Below are positions 31,879 through 43,029 of a DNA stretch of 64,000 bases, in pieces. A model generated the notes under the pieces. It ran no database searches. It was given only the letters and a program-made list of their open reading frames with translations, and had not been told where the DNA came from. Origin of the DNA: Euphorbia lathyris (taxonomy: Eukaryota > Streptophyta > Magnoliopsida > Malpighiales > Euphorbiaceae); contig NC_088918.1 of assembly GCF_963576675.1 (NCBI RefSeq), positions 65,179,001 through 65,243,000 on the forward strand. Reading direction: 5' to 3'. The translations under genes and the position numbers were made by a program. Positions within the stretch are counted from its first letter, which is position 1; each line of letters begins with the position of its first letter.

Positions 31879-32808
31879 TAGGGGCGGGGCGGTTTTGCAT
31901 CCCTCATTCCGCCCCCAATATTTTCGGTGGCGGTTTCACAGAATTCCCAAAAAAATATTCGGAGATTTTTTGGTACCCACACCCGCTCACACGGTTCTCC
32001 ACCGGTTTCGGGGAATCCCCAATCCCCAAATAAAATTTTAAAAAATTTCCAAATTAAAAAATTAACCAATCCTCAAATTTAAAATTCACCATGTGTTACT
32101 GGAATAAAATATCAGTTTAGAGCATCAATAAAGCGAAATTATAAAATATAACTTTAGAGTAACAATAAAACAAAATTAAAGTACTGATACAATAAAACCT
32201 CTATATAGGAATACACTTGGAACCGGGATATTTATATAACAATTAGGAGGTTATTACTAAATAGAGTTTGGTAATAGAGGTTATTATTACCAAGTTGGGA
32301 CCGAGTTTTTTTATAACAAAATAGAGGTTATTCCTATATAGAGGTTTCACTGTATAATAAAAAAAACTTAACATTCAATATCAGTACTGATATAATAAAA
32401 AAACTTAGCATTCAGTATATAGCAAGAATAACAATAAAACAAAATTAAAGTAGAGCAACAATAAAACTAAATTAAATTGTTGTAGATGTAGATAATAGTA
32501 TTAGTTAACTTATCATAATACTGATTAATCACATTTAAATACTAATTATCTTATATATATATAATATTTTATTTTATTGATTGAGGATTTTACGGGAATT
32601 TTTTGGGGATTTTACGGTAGGTTTTTTGGGGGCGGTTTGCGGATCCCCACGGTTCGGGGATAGTAATACCCATCCGCCCAATTTTAATGTTCAGGGCTAA
32701 AATTTCCCCCGCCCCCAGTTTCACACCCAAAATTTTTGGGTTTTCCTTGGCCCAGTCGGTTTGGATCCCCACGGTTTTCGGTTTTTTCCCGCCCCATTGC
32801 CACCTTTA
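31879..32808. mobile_element. hAT-like element inserted in the copia RNase H relic
   Basis: The 8-bp flanks are gtcttgat (31871-31878) and atcttgat (32809-32816), differing at one base. Excising the element rejoins the copia reading GSLD and DRKSTTGY. The ends start taggggcggggcgg and (reverse-complemented) taaaggtggcaatggggcgg. Subterminal regions are rich in ggggatcc and cggtttt motifs. There is no transposase. A smaller MITE sits inside it. Confidence 0.88.
32190..32352. mobile_element. Emigrant/Lemi1-like (pogo-type Tc1/mariner) MITE
   Basis: The ends caataaaacctctatatagg and (reverse-complemented) cagtgaaacctctatatagg match the known cagtaaaacctctata end of Emigrant/Lemi1-type elements. 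The flanking dinucleotide is TA on both sides (32188-32189 and 32353-32354). The body is 163 bp, AT-rich and palindromic. It is nested inside the hAT element. Confidence 0.85.
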
Positions 32809-33418
32809 ATCTTGATGATAGGAAATCTACTACGGGATATGAAATTTATTTGGGTCGGTCTCTTATCTTTTGGACCTCTAAGAAGCAACCCTCTGTTGCT
32901 CAATCCTTTATTGGAACTGAATATCGAACTTTCACCACTAGTGCTTCAGAGATAGATTGGCTTTAGATTATTTTGCAGGAGTTGGGGTGTCTAGACCTCC
33001 TAGGCTACTATGTGACAACATTTCAACACCTTACCTCATAGTAACCATATAGCAAACACATTAAGATAGATTTTTTCTTTGTTCTTATTGATCATGTCTC
33101 CAAATAGTTGTGCCGATTTAATATATATTCCTACTTTTGATCAAGTTGCATTGCAGTCGTCTTAGCCAAACCCTCATCTAAGAATCGTTTATCCCAAGTT
33201 GAATATTTGTGGCACTTTATTCAACTTGTGGGAGGGCGATAAGATTATATATATAGTGTTATAAATGTAATTATCGATTAAGGATTTTTGGATCCTCTCA
33301 TGTATAATATAGTTTTTATATTAATCTCACACATATACATACTCAAATTTTATTCCATGGTTTAAGAGTAAAGTCATGCAAGCATCATTTAGTTATTCTG
33401 AAAAGCTTCAAATGACCT

Positions 33419-33904
33419 TCAGAAAATATGAATAGGCTTGGAATTGAAGATCATCTTCTTCTCCTTCCTAGGAACAATAATAGTAAGCACTCCATTTTCC
33501 ATATGAGCTTTCATCTTTTCAGCTCTAACTTTCTCCGGCAGCTGATACCGCTTCACAAACCTACCGGTGCTCCGCTCCACTCGGTAAAAATGATCAATCA
33601 TTGCCTCCTTCTCAAACTTCTTCTCGCCGGTTATACAAAGGATATTACCTTCCTCTAATTCAACCTTCACTTCTTCTTTCCTCATCCCCGGAAGATGAGC
33701 TTTCAGAACATGTCCTTCTTCTGTTTCCTTCCACTCAACCATGGAGCTAATGAACGGAGTTGTTCCTCCGCCGTTGCTCCAAGCTGTGTGATGGGAAACC
33801 ACTGTGCCTCCTCCGCCGTATTGGTGGTCGTAGAATGGATCCCACTCGTCGGGAAAATGGGGATTGTTGTGGGGGCGGTATAGGTTGCCTGAGATGATGG
33901 ACAT
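33419..33904 (-). CDS. Small heat-shock protein (HSP20, cytosolic class I-like)
   Basis: This intronless 161-residue ATP-independent chaperone binds unfolding proteins and forms oligomers. The N-terminal arm (1-50) is Gly/His/Asn-rich (DHQYGGGGTVVSHH) and lacks the usual class I MSLIPS start. The alpha-crystallin domain is at 54-146, with consensus II region VEWKETEEGHVLKAHLPGM (56-74), YRVERSTGRFVKRYQLPEKV and consensus I ENGVLTIIVP (136-145). The C-terminal oligomerisation motif I-x-I is IHI (158-160), right at the end. A TATA box (ccatataaaac on the minus strand) lies about 50-60 bp before the ATG. No perfect heat-shock element was found in the first 150 bp, so heat control is an inference from the family. 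No targeting peptide is evident. Confidence 0.93.
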   Translation of the reverse strand: MSIISGNLYRPHNNPHFPDEWDPFYDHQYGGGGTVVSHHTAWSNGGGTTPFISSMVEWKETEEGHVLKAHLPGMRKEEVKVELEEGNILCITGEKKFEKEAMIDHFYRVERSTGRFVKRYQLPEKVRAEKMKAHMENGVLTIIVPRKEKKMIFNSKPIHIF

Positions 33905-34410
33905 GTTTAATTTTTGGTTGAGTTTTGTGGAGGATCGATTGCTGATAGATGCGTTTTATATGGAAATTAGGTAATCATGGAATCGAATATTATTGCATTA
34001 ATATGTACCGAATAATTGTTCACTTGTAAAAGCTTAATTGAGTTGATAGATAAGAATATATTCAATTAACAACTTTCAAAATGGTTCTTAATGTTGGCAA
34101 GCATGATTAAAATAAAAAAAAAAAAAACAAAAAAAGATTGAATTTCAATCTTAAGCTTAGATTTTGATTCAATTGGTCATTATCATTGTATGGTTGTATC
34201 AGAGCTTTTTATATTAAGTGGTCAAATTAAGATTTGGAACTTGACAATTCTATTATTAGTTGATTAAATTTCAAGATATAATAGGATTAATAAAATCAAC
34301 CTCAACCAATTAGAGGGATTGATTACCCAAAAAATAAAGTTTTTATAATTAAAACTAACATAATGTTGAAGAATCATTTCACTTAAATATTAAGCTAATA
34401 GAGTAGGTTT
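33905..34410. other. Upstream region of the HSP20 gene
   Basis: It contains the HSP20 promoter (TATA at about 33952-33963), then AT-rich sequence with an A-run at 34112-34135. No gene is seen. Confidence 0.5.
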
Positions 34411-34737
34411 TCAAGATTTTTTTTTTCTTTTGAACGAGGAAAGATTGAAAAGAATATTGAATAATTTTATTTTGATGTTGCAGACAGCATCAGGATATAG
34501 TAAGAGCATGATGAACTGCAAGTCGTTTTCAGAATAACATGCGCTGGAAATTCTTGTCAAATAGTACAAAGAAGTAACAGTTGCACTCGTTTTTTTTCGG
34601 TCCTCATCACTCTTTTTTTCTCTACCCGGTAATGATTCAATTTTACTAGGTTTGGGAAAATGAAGGATTTTGCTGGGCTCCATGGCCACCATCTCCAATG
34701 CTAGTCTTTTCTTGAGATGTTTCTTCCACTGCAAAAA
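34411..34737 (-). pseudogene. Possible orphan terminal exon of unknown gene
   Basis: The minus-strand frame (up to 107 codons) is charged near its start (WKKHLKKRLALEM, REKKSDEDRKKTS). It is preceded by a good plant splice acceptor (T-rich tract then gcag) at about 34733-34745. No family is recognised and no upstream exon is visible. A LINE scrap lies just upstream. It could also be chance. Confidence 0.25.
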
Positions 34738-34776
34738 ATAAAAAAAAATCTATTATGACACTAAAATTTAAGGTTT

Positions 34777-34969
34777 AACAACACTTTTCGGTTATTGCTC
34801 GTTGTAGTCTTATATTGCTCTTTGTAGTCATTTATCTTCCCTTTGTGGAACTTATACTGGCTATAGCCTGTATGGGTTTATTTTCGTGCTGTATGTTGTA
34901 CCTTTTATGTCAATGAAATGAGATATGGCATTTCTAACAAAAAAAGAAAAAAAAAACAACACTTTTCGG
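34777..34969 (+). mobile_element. Short 5'-truncated LINE 3' end with 15-bp TSD
   Basis: aacaacacttttcgg occurs at 34777-34791 and 34955-34969. The 163 bp between them ends with tcaatgaaatgagatatgg, a segment of LINE 3' UTR type, then an A-rich tail. No coding sequence is included. The exact repeat flanks support target-primed insertion. Confidence 0.8.
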
Positions 34970-36430
34970 CATCCCTAAACATTTACCTACGCTTTTCAAA
35001 GCGTCACCGCAAGTGTCGTTAAATCGTGTGTCGTTAACTTTAATGACGCATTAAAGCTTGTGTGACTAAATTCAAAGCGTCGTCACAAGCGTCATCATGC
35101 TTCCAACGTTTACATTTTTAGCGTCCTAATTTTTTTATATTATTTATTTTTAATTTTTGAAAATCTGACTAAGTTTTAATGAAGCATCGCAAAGTTTACG
35201 ACACACCATTTTTTGCTACACAAAAAACCACGACCCTTAAATTTAAAAGCATCTCTAAATTCACGATATTTATATATTTAACCACAAACCTATTATGTCC
35301 CGTTAATTAATTATGGATATACTTTTGATGCCACTTTAGTATAATTTTTTTTATATTCTAAGTATAATCACGTTGTTTTAATAAAAAAATGTAATCATTA
35401 TCAATAGTGTGAAATATAAAAAGTAGTCTCATACCGCACATTAGTAACATAAAAATACATATGAAAAATCATGTAGAACAACTGAATGTACATAAATAAT
35501 ATACTGTACAACATTTTATTAAACCATTTAAGCTAAAAAATGAACAGAAAATCATTACAAATATCCCAAACGTTGAAAATTGTAAAAGCTACATATTCAA
35601 ATAGACCAAGTATAAGTCTATAGATAACAAAAATAGTTTCAGCAGCTCAAATTTACTAAAGCAAAAAACCAACAATTAACTTCGTCCTCTCTTCCTTTAT
35701 CTCAGCAACATCATTCTCTTTCGATTCTTCCATCTTTTGTCTGCTCATTTAGAAACAAAAAATTTGATAGTCAGGACTCACAAATTAAAGGTTTCTAATG
35801 AACTTCAAAAATCACCAACATAAAAATAGGAAGAGGAAGAGCTAAAGAAAACTAGAGAAAAAAACTAAAAATTAAAAGAAAAATCATCAAGATTCAGAAG
35901 AGAGTGAGAGAGATAGCATGAGGCGAAGTGAAATTTATTATATATGGAGAGAGGAAAGTATAAATAGTGGAGTAGATAATACGTGATAGTGGAGGAAAAC
36001 ATAGATAGTGGAGGATGAAATCACCAGATGTTACTAACATCATGTTAGGATGAAATATTAGAGTAGTTTGTATTTAATTAATGGGTGATTGGGTTTTCCT
36101 TTTGTTATTAGTTAGTTATGCACCACGTTTTAACTCACTAAATGCTTTTAATTATTTTTTTCTTTCTTAATAAAATTTATGTCTTTATTAGTTTTGAGGT
36201 AATCTATTTTAGTATATTTTTTAAATATATTTTAGTATTTGTTTAAAGGGTTTCTTTTTTATATATATAATCTAAACGGGTCTTTAAATATATAATAAAT
36301 AAATATAGAAAAATAACATACTAATATATTAATTGTCATGTTTCAAAACTGGAAAATGTGATTTCTATCAAGAATGAGAAATGAAATAATTTTTCTTTAT
36401 GTTTATGTTAGATAAGGGGATTGAATATTA
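34970..36430. other. Repeat-derived spacer with aagcgtc motifs
   Basis: Between 34990 and 35110 the motifs aaagcgtc, gacgc and tgtcgtta recur in both orientations, like subterminal repeats of CACTA (En/Spm) elements. No CACTA termini or 3-bp TSD were found. The remainder to 36430 is AT-rich with no gene. Confidence 0.35.
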
Positions 36431-36864
36431 AAAATACAAGGATATTTTTTTTTTATCCAAACGTAGGACAGATCAAGGGGATGTTTTGTCGCCGGAAAAC
36501 GTCAAAGATTCTATAAAAACTGTAAATGAGACTTTAAATTTTTTATGTAAAAACACGCAAAAATATCAACTCTCAGTGGCTTGGGCGGATATACCACCCG
36601 CCCCAGCCATTGGCTGAGCGGATGATGGATCCGCCCATCCCAGTGGTGGGACGAGTTCTGGATCCGCTCAACCCATTGGCTGGCGGATCTGGCACCCACC
36701 TAGACCAAAATTGGTGTTTTTTTTCTTCCAAAAGGGTAAAATTGTCCAAATGGATGCGGTAAGAGGTAATTTGGGGGCGGTAAGTAGCAACACCCTAATT
36801 AAATTGTTGCTTTTGAAATTACAACATTATATGTTAAGACTTAAAACTAAGTGTGTATATATAT
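36431..36864. repeat. GC-rich degenerate repeats around ttggctg and gcggat
   Basis: Between 36560 and 36700 three or four degenerate units of about 35-45 bp share cattggctg, gcggat and ggatccgc. Their base composition stands out in an AT-rich area. A 62-codon minus-strand ORF crosses them only because the units are in frame. Origin unknown. Confidence 0.45.
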
Positions 36865-38890
36865 ATATAGAGGAGAGATCAGATGTGACACATTTCTTAT
36901 GGTGCGACAAACCTTATTGTGTCACAATGACCAATTTTGTAATTAACCAAAAAGGAGGTGACAAATTTGTAAATAAAAGGAAAGAGAAAATTGTTTTATT
37001 TTTTTTCTTTAAAATGCATTTTCCCAACTTTTCCAACATTGTTTTTCAAAAAATTTTATATCGTTGGACTCGTCTTAATTAGACGGTCATTTTAAGATCC
37101 CAGAAGCTCGGGTAAAAAAATTTCCGGTGAATGGAATCCGGCGATCTGATTTTATGTGAGAAAAAATGTCCAAAAAATTGTCGAAAAATTTCAAAAAATG
37201 TAAAATATTATTCTGAGAAACTTTAATTCTTGACTCAAAATAATATTCCTTACGGTTTAGTCTCAAATCAACGGAATCTGGCGGTTAGATGAGCGTTTTC
37301 CGATAAAAAAACCCGAAGTACCCAGAAAATTCTCAAACAATTCCAGAAAATGTAAAACATTATTTGGAGAAACTTTAATTCTTGAGTCAAAGTAGGATTT
37401 CTTACGGTTTAGTCCCAACACAACTTTTTTCTTAATTTTATCCATTTTACATCCTTCAACAATTTATTGGGTCAAAACCGTAAGAAACCTCGCTTCGGCC
37501 TAAGAATTAAAGTTTCTTAGAATAATGTTTTACATTTTCTGGAATGTTTTGAGAATTTTCTGGGCACTTTTATTCTCGTCAGAAAACGCCCACCCAGATT
37601 CCGTTCACCGGAATTTTTTTTACTTGAGCTTCAGGGATCTTAAAATGACCGTCTAATTTAGACGAGTCTAATAGTATAAAAAATTTCGAAAAACGAGGTT
37701 AGAAATATCGGAAAAATGTATTTTAAAGAAAAGAAATAAAAAATTTCCTGTTGGAACAATATAAGTATTATGTTGGAACAAATGGTACACTGATTTGGAA
37801 CAATGTAAGCAGGATAAAAAACGTGCCCAGAAAATTATCAAAAAATTTCAAAACATGTAAAACATCATTTTAAAAAACTTTAATTCTTGTCTCAAAGCGA
37901 GATTCCTTATAGTTTTGACCCAATAAATTGTTGAAGTATGTAAAATTGATAAAATTAAGGAACAAGTTTTATTGGGATTAAACCGTAAGAAATCCCGCTT
38001 CGATCCAAGAATTAAAATTTCTTAAAATAATTTTTTACATTTTCTGGAATTTTTTGAGAATTTTCTGGGCACTTTTATTCTCGCCAGAAAACGTCCACCC
38101 GGATTCCGTTCACCGGAATTTTTTTTACTTGAACTTCAGGGATCTTAAAATGACCGTCTAATTTAGACGAGTCTAATAGTATAAAAAATTTCAAAAAAAC
38201 GAGGTTAGAAATGTCGGAAAAATGTATTTTAAAGAAAAGAAATAAAACAATTTTGTGTTGGAACAATATAAGTATTATGTTGGAACAAATGGTACACTGA
38301 TATGGAACAATGTAAGTAGGACAAAAAACGTGCCCAAAAAATTCCAAAACATTTAAAACATCATTTTAAGAAACTTTAGTTCTTGGCTCAAAGTGAGATT
38401 CCTTACAGTTTTGACCCAACAAATTGTTAAAGAATGTAAAATTGATAAAATTAAGGAAAATGTTTTATTGGGACTAAACCGTAAGAAATCTTGCTTCGAC
38501 CCAAGAATTAAAGTTTCTTAAAATGATGTTTTACATTTTCTGGATTTGTTTGAGAATTTTCTGGGCAATTTTTTTCTCGCCGGAAAACGTCCACCGGGAT
38601 TCCGTTCACCGGAATTTTTTTTACTTGAGCTTCAGGGATCTTAAAATGAACGTCTAATTTAGACGAGTCTAATAGTATAAAACTTTTCGAAAAACGATGT
38701 TAGAGATGTCGAGAAAATGTATTTTAAAGAAAAGAAATAAAATAATTTTCTATATCCTCTCTTTCATTTTATTTACAAATTTGCCACCTTGCCCTTTTTA
38801 ATTATCATCAAAATTATGTAGTTTTGTTATGTTACACAATAAGCTCATTGTCACGCCCTAATCCCTTGTCACACTGGATCTCACCCATAT
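36865..38890. mobile_element. Fold-back element: array of about 500-bp palindromic units
   Basis: The outer ends agatcagatgtgacac (left) and gagatccagtgtgacaag (right, reverse-complemented) are inverted matches flanked by tatata runs. Inside, cagggatcttaaaatga occurs at about 37632, 38137 and 38633 (spacings about 505 and 496) and in inverse orientation near 37090. Each unit contains its own inverted pair: aaactttaattcttg...cttacggttt against aaaccgtaag...caagaattaaagttt. No transposase or other coding gene is present; the 90-codon minus ORF at 38075 is a repeat artefact. Transcripts would form long hairpins. Confidence 0.8.
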
Positions 38891-39013
38891 ATATATAGCA
38901 GAGGGCTCTTGTGAGAACCATTTTTTAGGTGAGGACACTTCCTTAGGTGAGAACCACTCAAAACAATGTAGTTTTGAGTATAAAAGTTAATAAAAACAGA
39001 ATGTTGTTGGTGA

Positions 39014-39065
39014 GATTCGAACCTAGGCTTCCTACCCACACTCCATACTCCTTACCACTAAGCCA
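39014..39065 (-). other. tRNA-like internal Pol III promoter (SINE-type relic)
   Basis: On the minus strand, tggcttagtggtaag (39065-39051) fits a Pol III A box and ggttcgaatc (39023-39014) fits a B box, about 50 bp apart as in tRNAs and tRNA-derived SINEs. The cloverleaf is not complete, so it is not called a tRNA gene. A second A-box-like tggctcagtggtata lies at about 40434. Confidence 0.4.
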
Positions 39066-39169
39066 ATTGTTTCACTTGTGTATTATGTCGCGCTCTGCTT
39101 AATATACTATTCTACTTGTATCTTCTATTGTTTAATATTTGACGCATACACTTATTAATATCGATTAAA

Positions 39170-39285
39170 TTTGCATAATAATGAATTATTAATAGAAAAA
39201 AAAAGAAATTTGCATAATAATAAATTATTAATAGAAAAAAAAGAGATGTGCATAATAATGAATTATTAATAGAAAAATAAATCCA
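39170..39285. repeat. Three tandem units of about 40 bp
   Basis: Units of tgcataataatgaattattaa followed by tagaaaaa recur three times with small changes. AT-rich minisatellite. Confidence 0.75.
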
Positions 39286-39359
39286 AGAAAATGCTCCAAT
39301 TTCTTATTTATTTAATTCCTCTATATTTTTGCAATTTATGTTTTAAAATGTTAAGGACG

Positions 39360-40085
39360 ATGTTCTAAAAATGAAGCATATTGTTTTAAAATAATCAGTA
39401 AATATATGGACCATTTTTGCATTTGTTCTATAATATAATTTATAACTCATATTCTAAATAACATAACTTATGTTCTAAAAAACATAACGTATGTTCTAAA
39501 GTTTATAGTTTGTGTTCTAAAAGTTAAGTCTAATGTTCTAAAAAAATCAATAGATATCTTGATCATTTTTGCATTTGTTCTATAATATAATTTATAACTC
39601 ATGTTCTAAAAAACATAACGCATGTTCTAAAAAACATAACATATGTTCTAAAAAATATGTCGTATGTTCTAAACTTTATAGTTCGTGTTTTAAAAGTTAA
39701 AATATATGTTATAACGTATATTTTAAAAAATATATTTTCTTATATAAATAAAATATTAATATGAAATTTTATTAAATATATTTTTATTTAAAAAATATTA
39801 TATGGACTATTTTTGCATTTGTTCTATAATATAATTTATAACTCATATTCTAAATAACACAACATATGTTCTAAAGTTTATAGTGTGTGTTCTAAAAATT
39901 AAATATAATGTTCTAAAAAATCAGTAGATATCTAGATCATTTTTGCATTTGTTCTATAATATAATTTATAACTCATGTTCGAAAAAACATAACGTATGTT
40001 CTAAAAAATATGTCGTATGTTCTAAACTTTATAGTTCGTGTTTTAAAAGTTAAAATATATGTTCTAACGCATGTTTTAAAAAATA
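39360..40085. repeat. atgttctaaa minisatellite array
   Basis: About 20 degenerate units of the type atgttctaaaaaacataac recur. The larger block from gttctataatataatttata to the aatatattttctt region is itself duplicated (about 39563-39780 and 39819-40110). Non-coding. Confidence 0.8.
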
Positions 40086-40139
40086 TATTTTCTTATATAA
40101 ATAAAATATTAATATAAAATTTTATTAAAATATATAATA

Positions 40140-40410
40140 TATTTTTATTTAAAAAATATAGTTTTTAGCATCAGATGCATTTAATAATATATAAATAAGA
40201 ATTGTATAATGAATAAACTAAAGCAAACATATTTTTATTTAAAAAATATAGTATTATATTTTTTTTAGCATCAGAGACAATTAATAATATATAAATAAAA
40301 GAATTGTATAATGAACAAACTAAAGCAATTGTATTTTTATTTAAAAAATATAGTATTGAATTTTTTTTTAACATCAGAGGCACTTAATAATATATAAATA
40401 AAGGAATTAT
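40140..40410. repeat. Three tandem units of about 90 bp
   Basis: Each unit has tatttttatttaaaaaatata, then tagcatcaga, then ttaataatatataaataa and attgtataat, starting near 40140, 40230 and 40330. The 70-codon minus ORF here is produced by the repeat. Confidence 0.75.
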
Positions 40411-40500
40411 ATAATAAACAAACAAAATCAAGTGGCTCAGTGGTATATGGTTCATCTAGTTCTCACATAACAAAGTGTCCTCACCTAAGAGAGTGTAATA

Positions 40501-41402
40501 AGGAAGAACTTTCCACATCTTGATTGTTGGTTCATCCTTAAGACATAAAAGTGTTTAAGGGTAATTTCTCAAGTTTAATTCTCCTACAAATATATTGTAG
40601 GAATTAATGGACTAAATAGGCATTGGCCATAACCTTATAGGTTAGAGATTAAGGTTTAGTCTAACTATAATTAGATAGCTATATGCGGCTAAACCTAAGA
40701 CTGAACATAACTATAAATGCAAAGAATACTTCAAAAGGTAATTCATCTCCTCCTTTTCTCCCTCAAGTCGCCTCTCCCCTCCTTGGTCTCAATGTGTGTT
40801 CTTAGTTCGTGAACATGCAATAAATGCTCCTCTTGTGTATCCTTCATCTAGATCGGTGATACGGAGTCACAGTTCGTTTCTTCCGCTCCAAATCAACAGA
40901 TCCACGCTATAAGAGGTAAGCCTATATCCGTTATATATTAATTGATAAATCCAGGTTCATTATCCATCCCTTATAAGTGAAAGATTATCCTTTATATATT
41001 AATACAAAGAACTTTGGTTGATAATATTGGTAGTTAATGTCCTTGAGTTAAAACTAACCAGTGGATTAGTTATAAGGTAAGATATGACCAATCCCTATGT
41101 AGAAATGAAACTCATTCATGAAACATGTTGTTGCATAATTATGTATGTCTTAACTTCAACCTATGCAATTTTTAATATCATTCTTACTGTAGTTTGGCTA
41201 GTGGAGCAGTGTTTGTTGCTTCAGAGTCAGAGGGAATAATTGGGGTACCATGATGAGGCCCAGAATGGACATGTGTGATTGGTTGGGAACACAGAACCAA
41301 GTGTGAAGGAGATAATATAGGATTGGGATTAGAGAAATTACCTGGATACGGGTCGAGTAAAGATGGTAGTTGACAAGTAAAGTTTTAAGTGCGAGGAGGT
41401 CA
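40501..41402. other. Spacer, possible solo LTR or orphan leader
   Basis: The stretch 40510-40910 has an LTR- or promoter-like order: AT-rich start, tataaatgcaaag near 40713, a CT-rich leader, then gaggtaagc (possible splice donor) at about 40914. No primer-binding site follows and no paired copy lies in the window. 40915-41402 shows nothing. Confidence 0.35.
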
Positions 41403-42956
41403 TGATAGGGGTCAAAAACCCCTATCTTTGGGTACGGTTTTAGGACGGGTTTTAGCGTTATTTCATGAATAAGCGAGCAATTCTCGCATTTATATGCGTT
41501 TGTGTGAGTTAGTTAGAAATTGGAAATGTTTTATTTACTTTTCGTTGTTTAGACTCTTTTTCTGGTTATTTTAGGCAAATATGGCCAAAATAGCATGTAT
41601 GTTAAATTTTCATTATCTTTTATAGCTAATTGATCCGCCAAAAGTCGCACCAAACGGAGTGTTTGCTCAAAATGAGCGATTGGCGGGTCAATTTAGCCCT
41701 GGGACTAATGCTATTTGGAGTTTTCGTGCATGTGCAGGAATGAGTTCGGGCGAAAATTGCATTTTGGGACATCCAGCGATCGCGCAAAGGCGTTCTGGGC
41801 AAAACCGCTCGCCGAACTGTCCTTCGTAGGCCATCTCGCCGAGCTGGAGGCCAGCTCGCGGCGAGCTAGCCTGCAAGAGCCAGCTCGCCGAGTTGGCTCG
41901 CCCAGCTCGGCGAGCTGACCTGCGGGAATCAGTCAAAAGACTGATTCCCGGCCCCACAAAGTCACGATCGACCCCACGTCTTCCCACCTGCAAAAGGACA
42001 CGAATTAGGTCAGAAAGAGGGCCCGAACCGCGTCTATAAATAGGAATTTCCAATTGTAAATTAGATATCTTTTATCTTTGTAAAAACCTAAGCTTCCACC
42101 TTGAGAAATCCTCTCCACCTCCTCCGTCTCCTTCAACCTCCATTGAAGACAGCTCCGAAGCTCCGTTCACCGAGGATTGCTCAAGTTCCACCCTTAGGTC
42201 CTAGGAAGATGCCTGCATTGGTAGACAGGTTCCCTAAAAGGGATTTTTCTTCTTTTATATTCTGTCTAGCCTCTGATCCATGTTATGAATCCTAGGCTCA
42301 TTGTATCTTCGTGATAATACTTGTCATCTTTGATATATATTATAGTTTTGTTTATTCAATTGCTTTATTGCTTTAATCTTTGTCTTACGCTTTGTCTGAT
42401 TGGTTTAACTCATTCGATAATCCCAAAATTAAGTTGGCACATATTGCGAGCTGAATCCGACCTAGTCAGTGCCTATAGGATTGACGACCCTATAGAAGAT
42501 TAAGCCCAAATTGCTGAGCCTTAGAGCTAGTTTCGGCCTGACAAGGGAATCACGAACTAGGGACCTCAGGAGGATAGGTAGGGTTAATCGCCTTAGACAC
42601 AAGTGACTTAGATTAGGTTTTAATCTCGTTGTCTAAACAATCTATTTTCATTATCATCGTATCCCTTCATGTTCCTTCGGGTAATTACATTGGTAAAATA
42701 TCACTTAGGAGTAGAATAACTTAGTTCGAATTAGTATAACTTAGCTAGGAGTAGCATAATTCAACTAGGAGTAGATTAACTTAATCAAAACAAACTCAAA
42801 ACCCACACAGCCTAGATAACACCTGAGACCAAGTAGCTCGATACTTGTAGTAAATAAATCCTGTGGATTCGATACCTGGACTTGTCCAGATTTTATTACT
42901 TGATAACGACGGGGTACACTTATCCCTTAGTGAGCCTTCTTAATGGAGGCGCATCA
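41403..42956 (+). mobile_element. Athila-type Ty3/gypsy LTR (5' LTR)
   Basis: The 1,554-bp LTR starts tgataggggtcaaaaacccc and ends ggaggcgcatca, giving TGAT...ATCA termini, and is followed by an Athila-type primer-binding site. A TATA box (ctataaatagg) lies at 42034-42044. A GC-rich block at 41800-41925 has repeated agctcgccgagct palindromes. The 3' LTR would lie beyond the window because younger copia elements interrupt the internal region. Confidence 0.9.
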
Positions 42957-42962
42957 AGTTTT

Positions 42963-42980
42963 TGGCGCCGTTGCCGGGGA
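42963..42980 (+). other. Athila primer-binding site
   Basis: tggcgccgttgccgggga is the conserved primer-binding site of Athila-group elements. It sits a few bases after the LTR end and fixes both LTR boundary and orientation. Confidence 0.92.
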
Positions 42981-43029
42981 TTTATTTCTTCTGCAATATC
43001 GAACCAAAGGTCGATTTGTTAGTTTAGGC

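Larger units (their letters stand above)
31455..33250 (+). pseudogene. Copia RT/RNase H relic split by a hAT element
   Basis: Before the split: HDLGKINYFLGVEAH (end of RT, near 31470), then KMAACKGISTPM, MGSLQYLSLT, NKLAQCMHA, IHWQGVTRILCYL and TDADWTGSLD. After the split (32809 onwards): [52 protein letters not shown] decay near 33150, then a purine-rich gtgggagggcg that is a probable polypurine tract at about 33230. Many frameshifts and stops are present. It is the 3' part of a copia pol gene with LTR remnants after 33237. Confidence 0.85.
38895..40500. mobile_element. Inverted-repeat element carrying minisatellites
   Basis: ttaggtgaggacactt at 38925-38940 is found inverted at 40473-40488, with further matched gtgagaac blocks on the inner side, giving inverted ends of about 33 bp. 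The body holds three separate tandem arrays and a tRNA-like box pair on its left. It has no coding sequence. The TSD is unclear because the left end runs into the preceding fold-back element. Confidence 0.6.

Noticed and set aside
39014..39085. A functional tRNA gene
   Set aside because: A- and B-box-like sequences exist, but acceptor and anticodon stems do not pair. Treated as a SINE-type relic.
39360..40410. CRISPR-like or centromeric satellite array
   Set aside because: The units are degenerate, AT-rich and of unequal length without unique spacers, and the arrays are confined to one transposon-like element in a plant genome.
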